DNA from: Hofstenia miamia
Taxonomy: Eukaryota; Xenacoelomorpha; Acoela
Length of the DNA stretch: 35,397 bases
Assembly: GCA_004352715.1 (NCBI GenBank)
Contig: SCFE01000083.1
Coordinates: forward strand, 472,406 to 507,802
Reading direction: 5' to 3'
Shown here: piece by piece, positions 8,510 to 19,545 of the stretch
Numbering within the stretch: position 1 is the first letter of the stretch
Layout of the letters: every line of letters starts with the position of its first letter
Program-made: the position numbers and the translations under genes
The notes under the pieces: model-generated
The model's input: only the letters and a program-made list of their open reading frames with translations
Database searches by the model: none
Told to the model about the DNA's origin: nothing

Positions 8510-8757
8510 GCTACACGAACAACTTTTGTCATTTAATTACTTCACGACTAAAGTTGGCGGAAGGGGTGCTACACGAACAATTTTTATTGTCCAATTTTTG
8601 TTGGACCGAACGGACAAATTTGTCGCCAACTTTAGTTGGACCGAACGAACAACTTTAGTCTAGATAATTACTCCCGATTTTAGTCATGGAAGAGGGGTGC
8701 TACACGAACGATTTTCGTTGGCCAACAAAAATTGGCGACAAAAGTTGTTCGTGTAGC
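8510..8757. repeat. Larger foldback built from the same ~58-bp unit
   Basis: Starts GCTACACGAACAACTTTTGT (8510) and ends with its inverse ACAAAAGTTGTTCGTGTAGC (8757). Direct copies of GCTACACGAAC begin at 8510, 8568 and 8699; AAAGTTGG/CCAACTTT words fill the centre. Same family as 7498-7616. Confidence 0.65.
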
Positions 8758-9110
8758 ATGGGCTTTAGTTGCAGTAGAGATCAGAATTAAAGATCAGACT
8801 CGTGAAACGCGGATTATTAAAGTTAAAGTATTTCAACTCAAAATATGCAAACATTGGTTACATTTCAAAACAGAGCAATCATTAAACAGATGTTATTTAT
8901 CTTATTGTCAATCAAAATATAATTGGAGTTGGGAAATCTTTCCCGCAATCGGTTTTTTATCATCTAATAAAAAATCGATGTTCTTGAACGCTATTCCAAC
9001 CCGCTTTTTCCGATAAAAATCAGATGGTAAAAAATCGCCAATGTGAACAAGAATAATTGCATTTTAAACTAAAATCTGCTGATAAAAGTCGATAATGGGA
9101 ACACACCTTA

Positions 9111-9230
9111 ACTTAAATGTTTTGCTCTAGGACAAAAGCTCATAGTGTAACATCCGCTTTAAAGAGCATTCAACTTAGTTCATTTGCGCCGGGATAAAGG
9201 CCATCGTGTAAGATCCGCTTGATACATACA
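9111..9230. repeat. Two diverged ~61-bp tandem units
   Basis: The units share the pattern AACTTA..TTTGC.C..GGA.AAA.GC.CAT.GTGTAA.ATCCGCTT (about 9111-9171 and 9172-9228). The reverse complement of unit 1 contains GTTACACTATGAGCTTTTGT, which matches the GCTACACGAACAACTTTTGT word of the neighbouring foldbacks at 15 of 20 positions. Confidence 0.5.
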
Positions 9231-9386
9231 CAGGAATGTAAAACACTATCCATTTTGACTAATTTTGAGACGCCAACTTTACTTCTCTAGTTTGTGATAG
9301 TTTTAACAATTGAAGTATGGGAATTCCTAATAAGTGATTGTTTCGAATTTGTTGCATACTGAACCTTTTATTACTGTAATTCTTAG

Positions 9387-12300
9387 GTACTGAGTCTGAT
9401 TCACACAATGAAAAGGAATTTCTTTCTTCTTTACAGATTGTCTGCATGGATCAAGCAGAGATGTTTTTAATGCAAAACCCGGAACACCTTTTTTCAATAT
9501 TTCGTCAATTAAACCTCCTTCCAAAACAATTTCCTGAAGTGGACTTTACAAAGTTATTTGAATACGTTTTGGATAAGCAAGCTAAATACTTTCGTCAAAC
9601 TCTTCTTTTTTCCAGGTAGTGTATTATATTCATAGTTTATTTTATTCACCTTTATATTAACAGTGAACATTTTGGTTCAAGAAACCTTAATATAAACCAA
9701 ATTTCGAAAGTATGCTTTTCTTTCTTTCTCGAAACAATTCTTGAATACCAGCTGATTCACTTAATGCTATTTGTATTTTGACTGTTAAGCTTGAATTTAC
9801 ATTTGGCAAATTTTTTTTTGGAGTGCCTACTAATGTTACACCATTTTTTTCCAGTTGAAAATACGGAGTTAACCTAATATTCTGTAAATCATGTTTCTTT
9901 TCGTGGACTAGAATTAACAATTTGTCGCGAATTATAAGCAAAAAATGTGCTCCTTATATTTAGCTTGAAAAAACAATGGACAATCTAAGTTACTCAAATT
10001 TGTTTACCATGCGTCTTTGATGAGGGTAACTTATTGTGGGGGACAAATTACACTGCCAAACAAAGATTTTGTTCATCTACAAATTTTCATTGTTTTATAC
10101 AAATTGGATATCCTGATCACGAATTCGAAGTTAGTTTTTGCATAAAGCCGTTATACAGAGATTTATTTAGAACCTAATTTCTCTTGGTATTTAGAGCGCA
10201 GATGATACTACTCAAAAGATATAAGTAGACTTCAAGTTATAAATATCTATTTAGTTAGTCTAATTATAGGTTGATATCTATTCTTTCTATGTATACATCA
10301 TAATTTGTTGTATGGTAACAATAAGTTATATGAGTTCAGTATTATATACAGGTATATACGTGTGCAAGAACATACTGCAAATTTATTTATATTAGGTTAA
10401 GTACATGTAGATAGTAGGTGATGCATGACCTACATGTACACGTTGATACAGGAAATTTATATTTGACCAGCTTTAGTTAAGATTTTAGAAATGATCATTA
10501 CAAATTAAAGCAATGACCCCGGTGAAAAAATTTTACTCTTGGTGAACGCAATATCATTTACAATCCATTTATTCCTCCATTGAAAGCAATTCTTCCTCTA
10601 TATATTAAACTCGGAATTGCAAAACAATTTGTTAAGTTGTTGAATCCAGATGAACAAGCTTTCATCTTTATTCACCAAATATTTCCCATCCTATCTGATG
10701 CAAAAATAAATAGTAAATGAAAGTGTTTACCAGACCAAGGATATAGCTGACGTTGCATTCAATTGACATAGAAAATGTAATGATAACAGAGGAATCATTA
10801 GACGTTTCGTTGAAATTATAAACTTTACTGTTATCCGAACTTGGTTGATGACTTGTTGCGAACAATGGGATGCAATATGTTGATCAAACTGCATTACTTG
10901 ACTTACACCTAGAATTTTTTTGGTCAAATTTAAGAGCTTTTAGTGAAGAGCATGGTGAAAGGTTTCACCAGGACATTAAACGCATGGATGAGAGACAAAG
11001 TCTTCAATGCGAGACGACGATGATGGGTGATTATATTTGGTCTCTTCTTTTTAATCGTGAAGGTGACTTCAAACAAAAAAGCATTTCTTCTGTTCACTTT
11101 TGAAACATCAAGATTTTAATCCTTGTCAATTTTCAAATCAAGAACGTGAAATCCTTTTCTGAGCATATTTTTACTATTGTTATTCAAATCACGACTTAAT
11201 CAGAATCAACAAAATTGTTTGCACATGTTCACACCCGTATAAATCAATGAGATGTGTGCATAAGGAAATTTTATAATTTTGATGTTATATAAATATTAAC
11301 TAATTCTGTTATTCTGTTAATACTATTTAATATGTACTAGATGTAGCTTATAAAACGCTTTATCAACTTGTATAATGTATAATCTATATGCCAACACATA
11401 CAACTACGAGCTTAAATTCAATGAGTATAACTTAAGAACAAATGGTTGAAACAAAAAAACTAACAACAGATTCGTGCTTTTCAGGGCAAATGGATCATAA
11501 ACAATAAAAATATTGAGATAAATAAAATATCATTGAAAAATTGTTTGTTAGTGTTATTAGTTATCTTTATATTTCGCTTTTTCTCTAATATATCTAACTT
11601 TAGATTGGATTATGATATTAATACGAAACTTTCCTTGGAATTCATACCGAAGCAATCACCATTTACCTGTATCACCATTTGCACAGAGTTGCAATAATTC
11701 CACAAGTTGATTTAATGTTTTGACACCACCAATGAAGCATTCTTCACCCACACCTAGATTATGATTTTTCAGAATAGCCCATTGTGTCTTTATAGGATAA
11801 ACCCTATTTTATATTTTGATTATTACTGAAAAAGATGTACAGCTTTATTAATAAGACTTTCCCATCTTTTACTAGAGCTCATAGCCATATAATTTTTTTC
11901 TAAATATCTGGTCATTTTATTTATGATGTTTTTCAATTTTTGCTACAAATTTATTATTATTATTAGTCAAAAAAATTTAAGTATAGTAGGTAAGAAATTT
12001 AAAATTATATTTGATAATTTACGAATGAATTATTAATAAATGCCAAGCATTTCCAATCGTTAAACTCAATATTTTGTTGATTTAAAAAAATTCCTCAAAA
12101 TTTAATATTTGATGACGCATTAGAAAATAATAATGATAGCATCAAATTTATCAAAATTCTAATTTAATTGTGCTGATATGAAGAATATTTTTGCAAAATT
12201 TCGTTTTAATGTTATAATCTAATCCAAAGAAAGGGAAAAACGAAAAAATAGAGGTGACTATTATTTTGTCCCCTACTGTATATTGTTATAATAATCGTGT

Positions 12301-15300
12301 TTGTTGATTTAGTTAAAATACGTGTTGTCTATCATTAACGAATTTCATATAATCATGAAATAATGTGAATGTGTGATTTATAATTGTATACCCAATTTTA
12401 ATTGATAATGGCAGTGTAACTATAGTAAAAATTTCTAAATCCAGTTTTGTGCAAATCCAATTATGTATAAAATTGCTGAAGTCCCATCTGCAAAATACAA
12501 TTATATTTTTATCTTAGACTCCAATGCTGTGTAAACCGTAATTACTTAAAAATTCTAATACTGCTAGAGTTTTCGTTGTCTTAAATACTAAAATAACTTC
12601 AATTACCTTCCAGTGTATTGCATTTAATGATTGCAGAATATATTCTTCCTAATGATGAGGGTGTTGGAAAGCTTTTGAAATTCATCAACAATTACTAAAT
12701 ATTTCGGAAAACAACAATATTTTTAGTGTCTGTAAATTTGGATTTTTTACACGCTATGCATTTTTAGTACTTTTCAGGGTATTTACACTTTCATTATATA
12801 GTAGCGCGTACTTTTTTCTTACGCCGTGCTGGCGTTCAAACTCTATATGTATATATGGTTGTAATTGGAATTGGCATTTTCCTTTATTACTTATTGGCAC
12901 CCCATGTTGGTTGTTCTATATCTTTTTCGATTTTGAGCTTATTTTAAACCCACTCGAAATCATAGGCATTACCAAACTACTACTTATAATTTATTTTATA
13001 TTTTGAAATCAGTCATTTTCCTTGTCGATTTTGTTTTAGCGTCCAATGTGCAGAATTCGTGGCCTTGTTTAATCGTAGCTGTCGCAATTATTCAGGCCGA
13101 TTCACCAGCGTTGTTCACCACTCTTCTGATCAATTACATCTTGTGAATGTTACAATGCCTCATGCATTTCATCGCGTTTCCTGCCATAATATTGCCGCCC
13201 ATCCACAGGTAGGTACCGCCATGCAACTTTACGCCATTTAGTATTTCCCGTCAATTTAATTGGAAATTGTTTTCCCAACACAGCGATTCAACTTATATTT
13301 TATATTTTTTATCATCACAGTTTTGTTCCACAATAATTTTTAACATAATTTGGTTTAGTGTCTTTTCGACTTCTTTGTTGAAACGATCTTTCCACAATTG
13401 CAAGCAAACTCTATCAAGCAGACTCTTGTATTCATCCCATCTTATTATGATTTTGTTAAAGTTCGTAATTTCCTTCGACGACAGGTATGTTTAGTTCAAA
13501 TATTAAAGTGACAAGGCAATTGCCTATTGTTGTAATAATCTAACTACTGTCATCATAATGGAGGAGTTGCAATTTACATTTTAAAGCCGTATACTCCATT
13601 TAGAATAAAAATGCAAGTACTACTAGTATTAATTATTAAAACTATTGGAAAATTGAGATCGTAAATTGGTTATATGGTTCAACTCGTCTGATTGCATATT
13701 TAAATAACCAAAAATTATAAATTGAAAGATGAGATTGTTTTATTTAAATTTAAGTTTAGGATGCATCGTTTCATGATATTTCCGAGTATACTTCACATGG
13801 CCATTCAGTGAAGTTTCGACAGTCATTCGCAAATGAGAAGGTTAATTTGCTCTTGATCAGTGAGAGATACCATTTTTTCAACCGATTCCAAATAAAAGGA
13901 ATTCGTCGAATAATTTTCTTCCAATTGCCAACATTTCCTCATTTCTATTCAGAATTGTGCAATATGATTGGTTCAACAATAACGTAAGCTTGATTTACTA
14001 AAATCATTGGTTTTTTATGTGTTGCTTTCAATGTTCATTTCTTTTAATTCCTATTTGCACCTTATTACAAGCACAGTTTTGCTTAAATAAAGATTTGGCA
14101 TTACGGGTTTCAACATTTTTCGAATGTTTCACCAGGAAACATTGCATTATGCTATTGGACAATTGTTGTTTCCAGTATTTGCCATACCTGGTAAAGTACC
14201 ATGGAATCATNATTACAAGCACAGTTTTGCTTAAATAAAGATTTGGCATTACGGGTTTCAACATTTTTCGAATGTTTCACCAGGAAACATTGCATTATGC
14301 TATTATTGGACAATTGTTGTTTCCAGTATTTGCCATACCTGGTAAAGTACCATGGAATCATTAACGTCCTAACAATATTTTCCAATCGTTATCTATCATT
14401 TTTTAAATTATATAGTAAACTTCGGTAATGTAAAGTTGAGGACGTGATTTCAATTAGGAAAAATAGATTGTTTACTTTAGTATATTTTCATAATGTGAAC
14501 GTAAAAAGTGTGTTTAATAGTTTAACTGTTTAATTTTATTTTAAGTCCACTTATATTTTGAAAATGTTTGAACTCCATTTCACGCAATAGATTTTAACAT
14601 GAAGTTCTAGATTATTTTCATTGAAACTATTATGTGAAAAGCTTGAATTATTCAAATATTAATATTAGTACTCAAGGAGTTCATGATTTTTATTAATGTT
14701 ATGTAAATACATTAATGTATAATATTGGAAGTTTTTTGCAAAACTGAAGTGTGGAAATTTTTTATTTAAAATATGTTTTAGTTTTCTTTGTAGATAAACA
14801 ACATATTATTATTATTATCAAATAAATGATAGTTAATTAAAAATGTTCATTCCTATCAATTAAAATTAACAAATTGTCAATCTAATATTTTTTTAAGTTT
14901 TTTGTTGACATTGTAATAGTATGGACGACTGAATTGCAAACGAATTGCGAGTTTTGAACCTATATCATTAATAATTTTGTTTCTTTAGGTCACGCATGCG
15001 AAACCTGAAACCATTATTTCTGTAGGAAGCACATATTCTCGTTACTATATAATGGTTTTTGCTTTCAGTAAATTGTCTTTTCATTTTAGTATAATTTTTT
15101 TGAATTTCTGTTTGTTTTTTCGTAGTGCTTTAGAATATCCATGTAAACAACAACTCTTGAAAACGTGTGATGTCGGATCATTTTCTCGAATTTTTAACCA
15201 ATACGTATTGTAGAACTTGGCTCTACGATTGTAATTATTATTATTATTATTGTAATAAGATTATATTTCACAATATTTAAAAAAACTACCTAGTATCTTT

Positions 15301-15729
15301 CGCACCTGAATTATTTGTAGTTCTACCTTTGCGGAGATCGTTAAATGCGAATATTTACTTTTCTTACCTGGATTTTGAATTAGCAGTTTTATTAATGTTT
15401 ACTGTGTCTTAATGCTGCGGTTAGACAATACGATTGGTCACGTGTGATTTTGGAAGAATTGTACTCCTAACCACGAAATAATTCGCAATGTGACATGTTT
15501 TGCAACTGCTCTTGCTACCAATCACAGTCTAACCGTAGCCGAAGGTGATGTATACATATGCACTTATTTGTTTAGGAATTCTGAGGAATCTCAAGATGTA
15601 GACTGCTCAGTCACTGTGATCTTAACAAAGTTCGATATGTATCGACTTTCACCTGTGCTTTCAACCTCAAGATGTTCTCAAATCATTAACTCTAAACAAT
15701 CGCTTAATGTTTTTTTAAGTGGAGAATAG
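9387..15729 (+). CDS. UTP25: UTP25, C-terminal ~300 residues, five exons (5' part not found)
   Basis: Exons 9387-9615, 13040-13208, 13359-13484, 13760-13983 and 15576-15729 (TAG). Every junction has AG/GT and keeps phase (2, 0, 0, 2). UTP25 (vertebrate DIEXF/DEF) is a nucleolar SSU-processome protein for 18S rRNA maturation, with a helicase-like fold. Recognised from [18 protein letters not shown] (motif II equivalent, DQAE in place of DEAD), [69 protein letters not shown] and the closing LNVFLSGE. The visible part matches roughly the last 40% of the ~750-residue vertebrate protein. The first exon begins mid-codon, so upstream exons exist; none was found between 4.5 and 9.4 kb. No break in the coding parts. 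Confidence 0.88.
9616..10534. other. UTP25 intron, first part: nothing recognised
   Basis: AT-rich intron. An 84-residue minus ORF (9687-9941) has no recognisable domain. A small perfect inverted repeat, GTACATGTAG..CTACATGTAC, lies at about 10401-10440. Confidence 0.45.
10535..11103 (+). pseudogene. Decayed ORF of a repetitive gene family (signature GERFHQDI) inside a UTP25 intron
   Basis: Three in-frame pieces in the right order but different frames. Bases 10535-10720 read [15 protein letters not shown], then [15 protein letters not shown] and a stop. Bases 10865-10912 read [15 protein letters not shown] and a stop. From 10870 a third frame reads [20 protein letters not shown] (then [10 protein letters not shown] and MMGDYIWSL) to TGA 11101-11103. 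From memory this order (LPPLHIKLG, LGCNM, [12 protein letters not shown], M.DY.W.L) recurs in many unnamed, high-copy ORFs of arthropods and other invertebrates; I cannot give a family name or function. A middle portion is missing and several frameshifts are present, so this copy is dead. Confidence 0.6.
11104..13039. other. UTP25 intron, second part: no feature seen
   Basis: About 1.9 kb of AT-rich sequence with no coding stretch, repeat pair or element end that I could support. Confidence 0.5.
14064..14361. repeat. 147/150-bp direct duplication around a single n (likely assembly artefact)
   Basis: Bases 14064-14210 and 14212-14361 are the same sequence apart from one 3-bp insertion (GCTATTGGAC against GCTATTATTGGAC). 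The n at 14211 sits exactly between them, so two overlapping contig ends were probably laid end to end. It lies in the last UTP25 intron and does not affect coding. Confidence 0.85.
14362..15575. other. Last UTP25 intron, remainder: no feature seen
   Basis: AT-rich with short ATT/TTA trinucleotide runs (about 14802-14818 and 15235-15253). No coding stretch before the acceptor TTTGTTTAG ending at 15575. Confidence 0.5.
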
Positions 15730-17207
15730 ATCCAGTTATTTACATTTTATGCGTTAGTGAAAGCCTCATAGGGATTTTATTATTGTTATATTGCCATTAT
15801 TTTATTATTCTGTAGTATAAAACGAAAATATTCATTCTTGGTTTCCCAAATTTGCATTGACTTAAAAATTAGTTTACATAAATACTCGGGTGTTAAACGC
15901 GGGGTTTGTTGCGTTAATGAAATTTCCCGTAATTTGTACATTATTTGTTGTTTAGTTTATATTTGAATATAAATAATGGAAGACCTAGTGCAATTAAACC
16001 TTAACAATAACTATATTATATACGTATATACATGTACTATAGCATTTACAATAGTTTCCAGTTAAATTTTTGTATAAATTTTGACATATTTTATACAGTA
16101 TGCATAAAATGTCAATCGAAATATTAAAAAACTTTAAATAAATGTACATTATGGCATATCATGATTTAACAATAGGTTGTGCTTCATAATTTTCACTATT
16201 TATATAACAGATTTAAATGGGCCTGATTTTTAACTTATTTTTGCTCAGGGAGACTCACTAATGCATTGGGTACTGCATTTTTCTTTCAATGTTTTAACTA
16301 ATGATTGTGACATTATGGAATGAATTTTGAAAATCTATTATCACAATGAACAAATCAAATAAAATCCTTCGGGTATACCATTTTATTACTACAAAATAAA
16401 TGTGCATGTCTTAACTCCTGCTAATCTTCATGATTCGAAGTACACATTTGTGCTACAATAGTTTTTAACTATGTCGTTAGCTTTTTATATAAAGTTGATT
16501 TATCAGAATGTATTAATTTTTCATGCTCTTGTGTAAATGTCAAAAAATCAATTTAATTTAACGTTATTGCTTAGTAGTCATTAAATTTGACTCGAGTAGT
16601 TAGTTTCAAAGGTGGTTCTAAGAAGGCTGATGAAATGTGCATAACTTTTGTTAAATAAAGCTTAACACAATTTATTGGAAACACATTGAGTTGATTATCT
16701 AAATTCATATTAAACCTGTATTATGCAAGTTATCAAATCAAATTCACCAGATGGTGCCAGCTGCGGAGACAAATTTAATAGTTTGAGTCGCGCTTGCACC
16801 AAATATGTTTTAATTTCAACCGTCGTAACATCGAGCTAAGTTTTTCCCAAAATGGGGACGTTGATAAATGAAAGAAGGATCAAAATTTAAAATGCAGATT
16901 TTTTAGATAATATCCTATTTTGTGACTGGAAAATAGAAAGAAAAACACTGATTGCTGAAAATGACATGTATTAAGCATTAAACGAACAAATATGCCACAC
17001 CAGTAAACAGCAGACTAAAAATTAACACCAAATGGGAAAAAATTGTTTTGTCTAATTTTAAATGATGGTTTCTAGCAAAATTTGTTTGCAATTTCATCCT
17101 GGTTTTGCTTTGGAAATAGTTTCAACGGCCTTCAAACAAATATTAAGGTGTAATTGACTATCTAATCATGGTTTGCTCATACCATCAGTAATGGAAAGAA
17201 ACGCCCG
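15730..17207. other. UTP25 3' UTR and intergenic spacer
   Basis: Begins as UTP25 3' UTR. No ORF or repeat was recognised. The first canonical AATAAA on the + strand is at 16137-16142; the true cleavage site cannot be fixed from sequence. Confidence 0.45.
16137..16142 (+). terminator. Candidate UTP25 polyadenylation signal AATAAA
   Basis: AATAAA about 410 bp after the UTP25 stop, followed by TGTACATTATGG. In such AT-rich DNA the hexamer is expected often by chance. Confidence 0.3.
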
Positions 17208-17519
17208 TCATAAGCGTTTCAATGCAATTTCCACATTGCCAACATTTATTATGAAACTGCCTTTGACCCTCTGGATTATTTTAGGAAAAGGAAAAAGTTT
17301 CCTTATGGTTAGGTGTTGATCTGTAAACAGACAGGATTCGAAAAACGTATTAGTAAAGTCTATTTTTACCAATTTAATCGGGACATTTATAAAAATGTCC
17401 TTGTAGCTTTTCAACGTTCCCATTTTGGGGAAACTATCTAAAATCGAGAACATGTGGAAACTAATAAGCCTCTTATATATATATTTACTTAGCAAAGCGC
17501 CAAAGTACATATTTTTCAA
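17208..17519 (-). other. Unidentified 103-residue ORF
   Basis: The longest ORF in the intergenic region. It starts MKNMYFGALLSKYIYK and ends IINVGNVEIALKRL. No domain, signal peptide or clear family was recognised. A possible splice acceptor (CAAATTATAG) lies just before its ATG, so it could be an exon or a transposon scrap. The middle stretch IRKLFPFPKIIQRVKGSF is less repetitive than random AT-rich translation, but this is weak evidence. Confidence 0.25.
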
Positions 17520-18479
17520 ACTATAATTTGAAATTTTTTTTATTTCGCGAATAACGAGTGCAACTCTTAGCTTAAAATTTGTAGATTTGGTTTCAAAGAG
17601 GTGAGATAAAGAAGCATGGGATGATAGATTAAGGTAAGCTCAAGAACATTTCTTTATGTAAATAAGTATTTTAAAGATATAAATGCAGAAAAAATTGGCT
17701 TTAAAAATAATCAAATAATAAGATTTCTCTGTTGAAAAAACTCTTGGCCTATGACAAATCTTAGCCATAATAATATATGGAAATTTGTGTGCTGTTATAA
17801 CTTAGTGATGCAGTTGCTTTAAAAAATTAACTTTATTATGTAAGAATATTTGTATTAGCTTTATATCTTGTTCTCCGCAAAAGAAAAACGTTTGTATTGT
17901 CTAAATGGATCATTTTGAAAAAATGGATGGTCATATTTTCGGGCATATTTAACTAACGTCCGTCATATTTTGTCATAAAAATAAGGTCATATTTTGTTTT
18001 TAAGTCGTATAGTAATAACTGAACAATATAATATCCAGTATTTGGCAGTTAAATTATCCGGATCCCATCCCTAAATTGAATATTGCACACTCTTATCCAA
18101 CCAGGTCTCTGTTAATAAATGGATGTTGCTGGCGAGGGGAGTAATGTAAGAAAAGAATATTAAACCGAATAAGTAATCCTTACAGGCAAGAGACAGTTTA
18201 ACGAGCTGTCATTTATATCAATTTAAACACAAAATCCATCATTTACATCTCTTCCAAATCTGTTCCAGATTTCTAATATCCGTACTACTAGCAAACCTTA
18301 CTGGGGAAGCACATGAAAGTAGAGATTAAAGACTTTTATTGCGAAAGTTTGCCACTAATTGAAGTATTAATGGTATTAATCTCGTTAACGTAGGAAGTGT
18401 TCTGGAACAAACAAATCTTTATGGATGGATAGAACGACTAAGAGATTAGATGATATTTAAACATCTAAGACTTTAACAT
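17520..18479. other. Spacer with one transposon-end-like word
   Basis: No gene seen. GGATCCCATCCCTA (18060-18073) also ends both copies of the 90-bp repeat at 22931 and 23034, so it may be a shared terminal repeat of an unclassified element. Nearby, at about 17930-17995, the word GTCATATTTTG and close variants recur (GGTCATATTTTC, CGTCATATTTTG, GGTCATATTTTG). Confidence 0.35.
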
Positions 18480-18960
18480 GTTGAAATTTGATGATTTTCG
18501 GGGCATTGATTTATACTGTAAGTGTTTTGGGTGGTCAACAAATTTAATTTTTTAGAATTGAATTTCATTTTATTAGAAGTAGTTTAAGCCTGAAATAAAT
18601 ATAAATCAAATTGAATATCGAAATCATTACATAATTTTAACATCATCAGCATAGAGAAAAAGAAGCATAAATATACATTTATTAAAGTAAAAAATAAAAT
18701 GGGACTAAGGATAGAACACTGAGGCAACCCTCTAGTTAAGCTCCAGGAAGACAGTGATTTAATATTATATATTGATAATAATTAGATAAGACAAAATGTT
18801 CGCACCAACTCTGAATTTACGAGCTTTTTTATAACAAGCCCATGAGGTGTAGTTTATTAAAAGCTTAGAAAAAAATCAAAAGCAATGCTTTCAAGGAATT
18901 ATTTACATCATAATTTGCTTAGAGACAATCTAATTATAACAAACTTTAAATAGCTTTTGA
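18480..18960 (-). pseudogene. Decayed LINE reverse transcriptase core
   Basis: Reading the minus strand from about 18900, one frame gives FLSF, two stops and TPHGLVIKKLVNSELVRTF, then a stop and LTRGLPQCSILSPILFFTLI. These match RT motifs around the first catalytic aspartate (D..KAFD..PH.LL..KL, here with the key residues lost) and the G.PQGS.LSPILF box. In another frame YADDVKIM follows at about 18630-18655. Further on, NKMKFNSKKLNLLTT fits the post-RT stretch. Several stops and one frameshift: long dead. Its order shows it is separate from the fragment at 19100-19545. Confidence 0.65.
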
Positions 18961-19099
18961 ATTGTAGATGATCTACCTTTATTATTGCATAAATTGATTT
19001 AAAATTACATTTTCGAATATCAACGTTAGATTGTCTTAATAATAGACCTATGGTGTTTGCTTCGAATGTATGGTAAGTTCCAATCAATTACAACTAGAA

Positions 19100-19545
19100 T
19101 AACAGAGTATAAAACACTATCTATATTTTGAGGTTTCTTTGTGCGATATAAAATACTATTTACACCTCTAAATAGCTTCAAAAATACAAATGTTACTACA
19201 AATACATATGCAAAAAATTATTTACAAAATGCAATTACAATTAATAACTTGGGTTATGGCGAATTTAGAGGCGGTCTATTGAATAGTAAGTTTTGAACAA
19301 TGTAAAACATCACCTTTTCTATTCAACCCTTTCCTTTGATATAACTATTAAAGAATTTGTTAAATCATTTGAAATCATTATCTTCCAAGGTTTAGGTAAA
19401 TTATTCCATATATTTATTGAATTGTTGAGAAATGAATTTTTCATTATTTTCATTACATGTTGATATAGTTTAATTTTTAGAGTTCTACCGTTTGGAGGAT
19501 AGAAAATTGGATTTGTGACTTGGAACAATATTATTGAATATTTTA
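19100..19545 (-). pseudogene. Decayed LINE ORF2 C-terminus and 3' UTR
   Basis: The minus-strand frame 19528-19319 reads IFYPPNGRTLKIKLYQHVMK, then NSFLNNSINIWNNLP and NDLTNSLIVI. The pattern SF...SI.+WN.LP.......F...L is the conserved tail of CR1/Jockey-type ORF2. The sequence below it to about 19100 would be the 3' UTR. As the C-terminus lies upstream of the RT core at 18480-18960 on the same strand, the two come from different insertions. Confidence 0.6.

Larger units (their letters stand above)
7296..9108. mobile_element. PIF/Harbinger-like element, 1.8 kb, flanked by TAA
   Basis: The ends are inverted repeats: left AGGTGTGTTCCCACTATCGA (continuing CTTTTATCA); the right end gives the same 29 bases with one mismatch (CATT for CACT). 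Both ends are flanked by TAA (7293-7295 and 9109-9111), the 3-bp TWA-type duplication of PIF/Harbinger. Inside are a degraded MADF-like ORF (8001-8128), two foldbacks (7498-7616 and 8510-8757) and a single-n join at 8238. No DDE transposase is visible, so the copy is non-autonomous or decayed. A nested reading is possible: 7296-7435 alone also has inverted ends (GTTCCCACTATCGAC..., ...TCGATACTGGGAAC) followed by TAA at 7436-7438. Confidence 0.6.

Noticed and set aside
8732-9016. 94-residue + ORF
   Set aside because: Starts inside a foldback arm, has no domain, and shows no similarity to the missing UTP25 exons.
10401-10440. Inverted repeat GTACATGTAG..CTACATGTAC as a regulatory hairpin
   Set aside because: A 10-bp AT-rich palindrome inside a long intron is likely by chance.
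13059-13241. ORF MALFNRSC... as a separate gene
   Set aside because: It is the UTP25 exon 13040-13208 read on into the intron.
13267-13494. 75-residue [17 protein letters not shown]...
   Set aside because: Wrong frame over a UTP25 exon; the true frame of 13359-13484 gives [14 protein letters not shown].
14064-14361. CRISPR or satellite interpretation of the direct repeats at the n joins
   Set aside because: Two copies only, separated by n, in a eukaryotic intron: assembly artefact.
15490-15729. ORF starting [13 protein letters not shown] at 15490 as a separate gene
   Set aside because: Only 15576-15729 is coding, as the last UTP25 exon; the upstream part is intron read-through.
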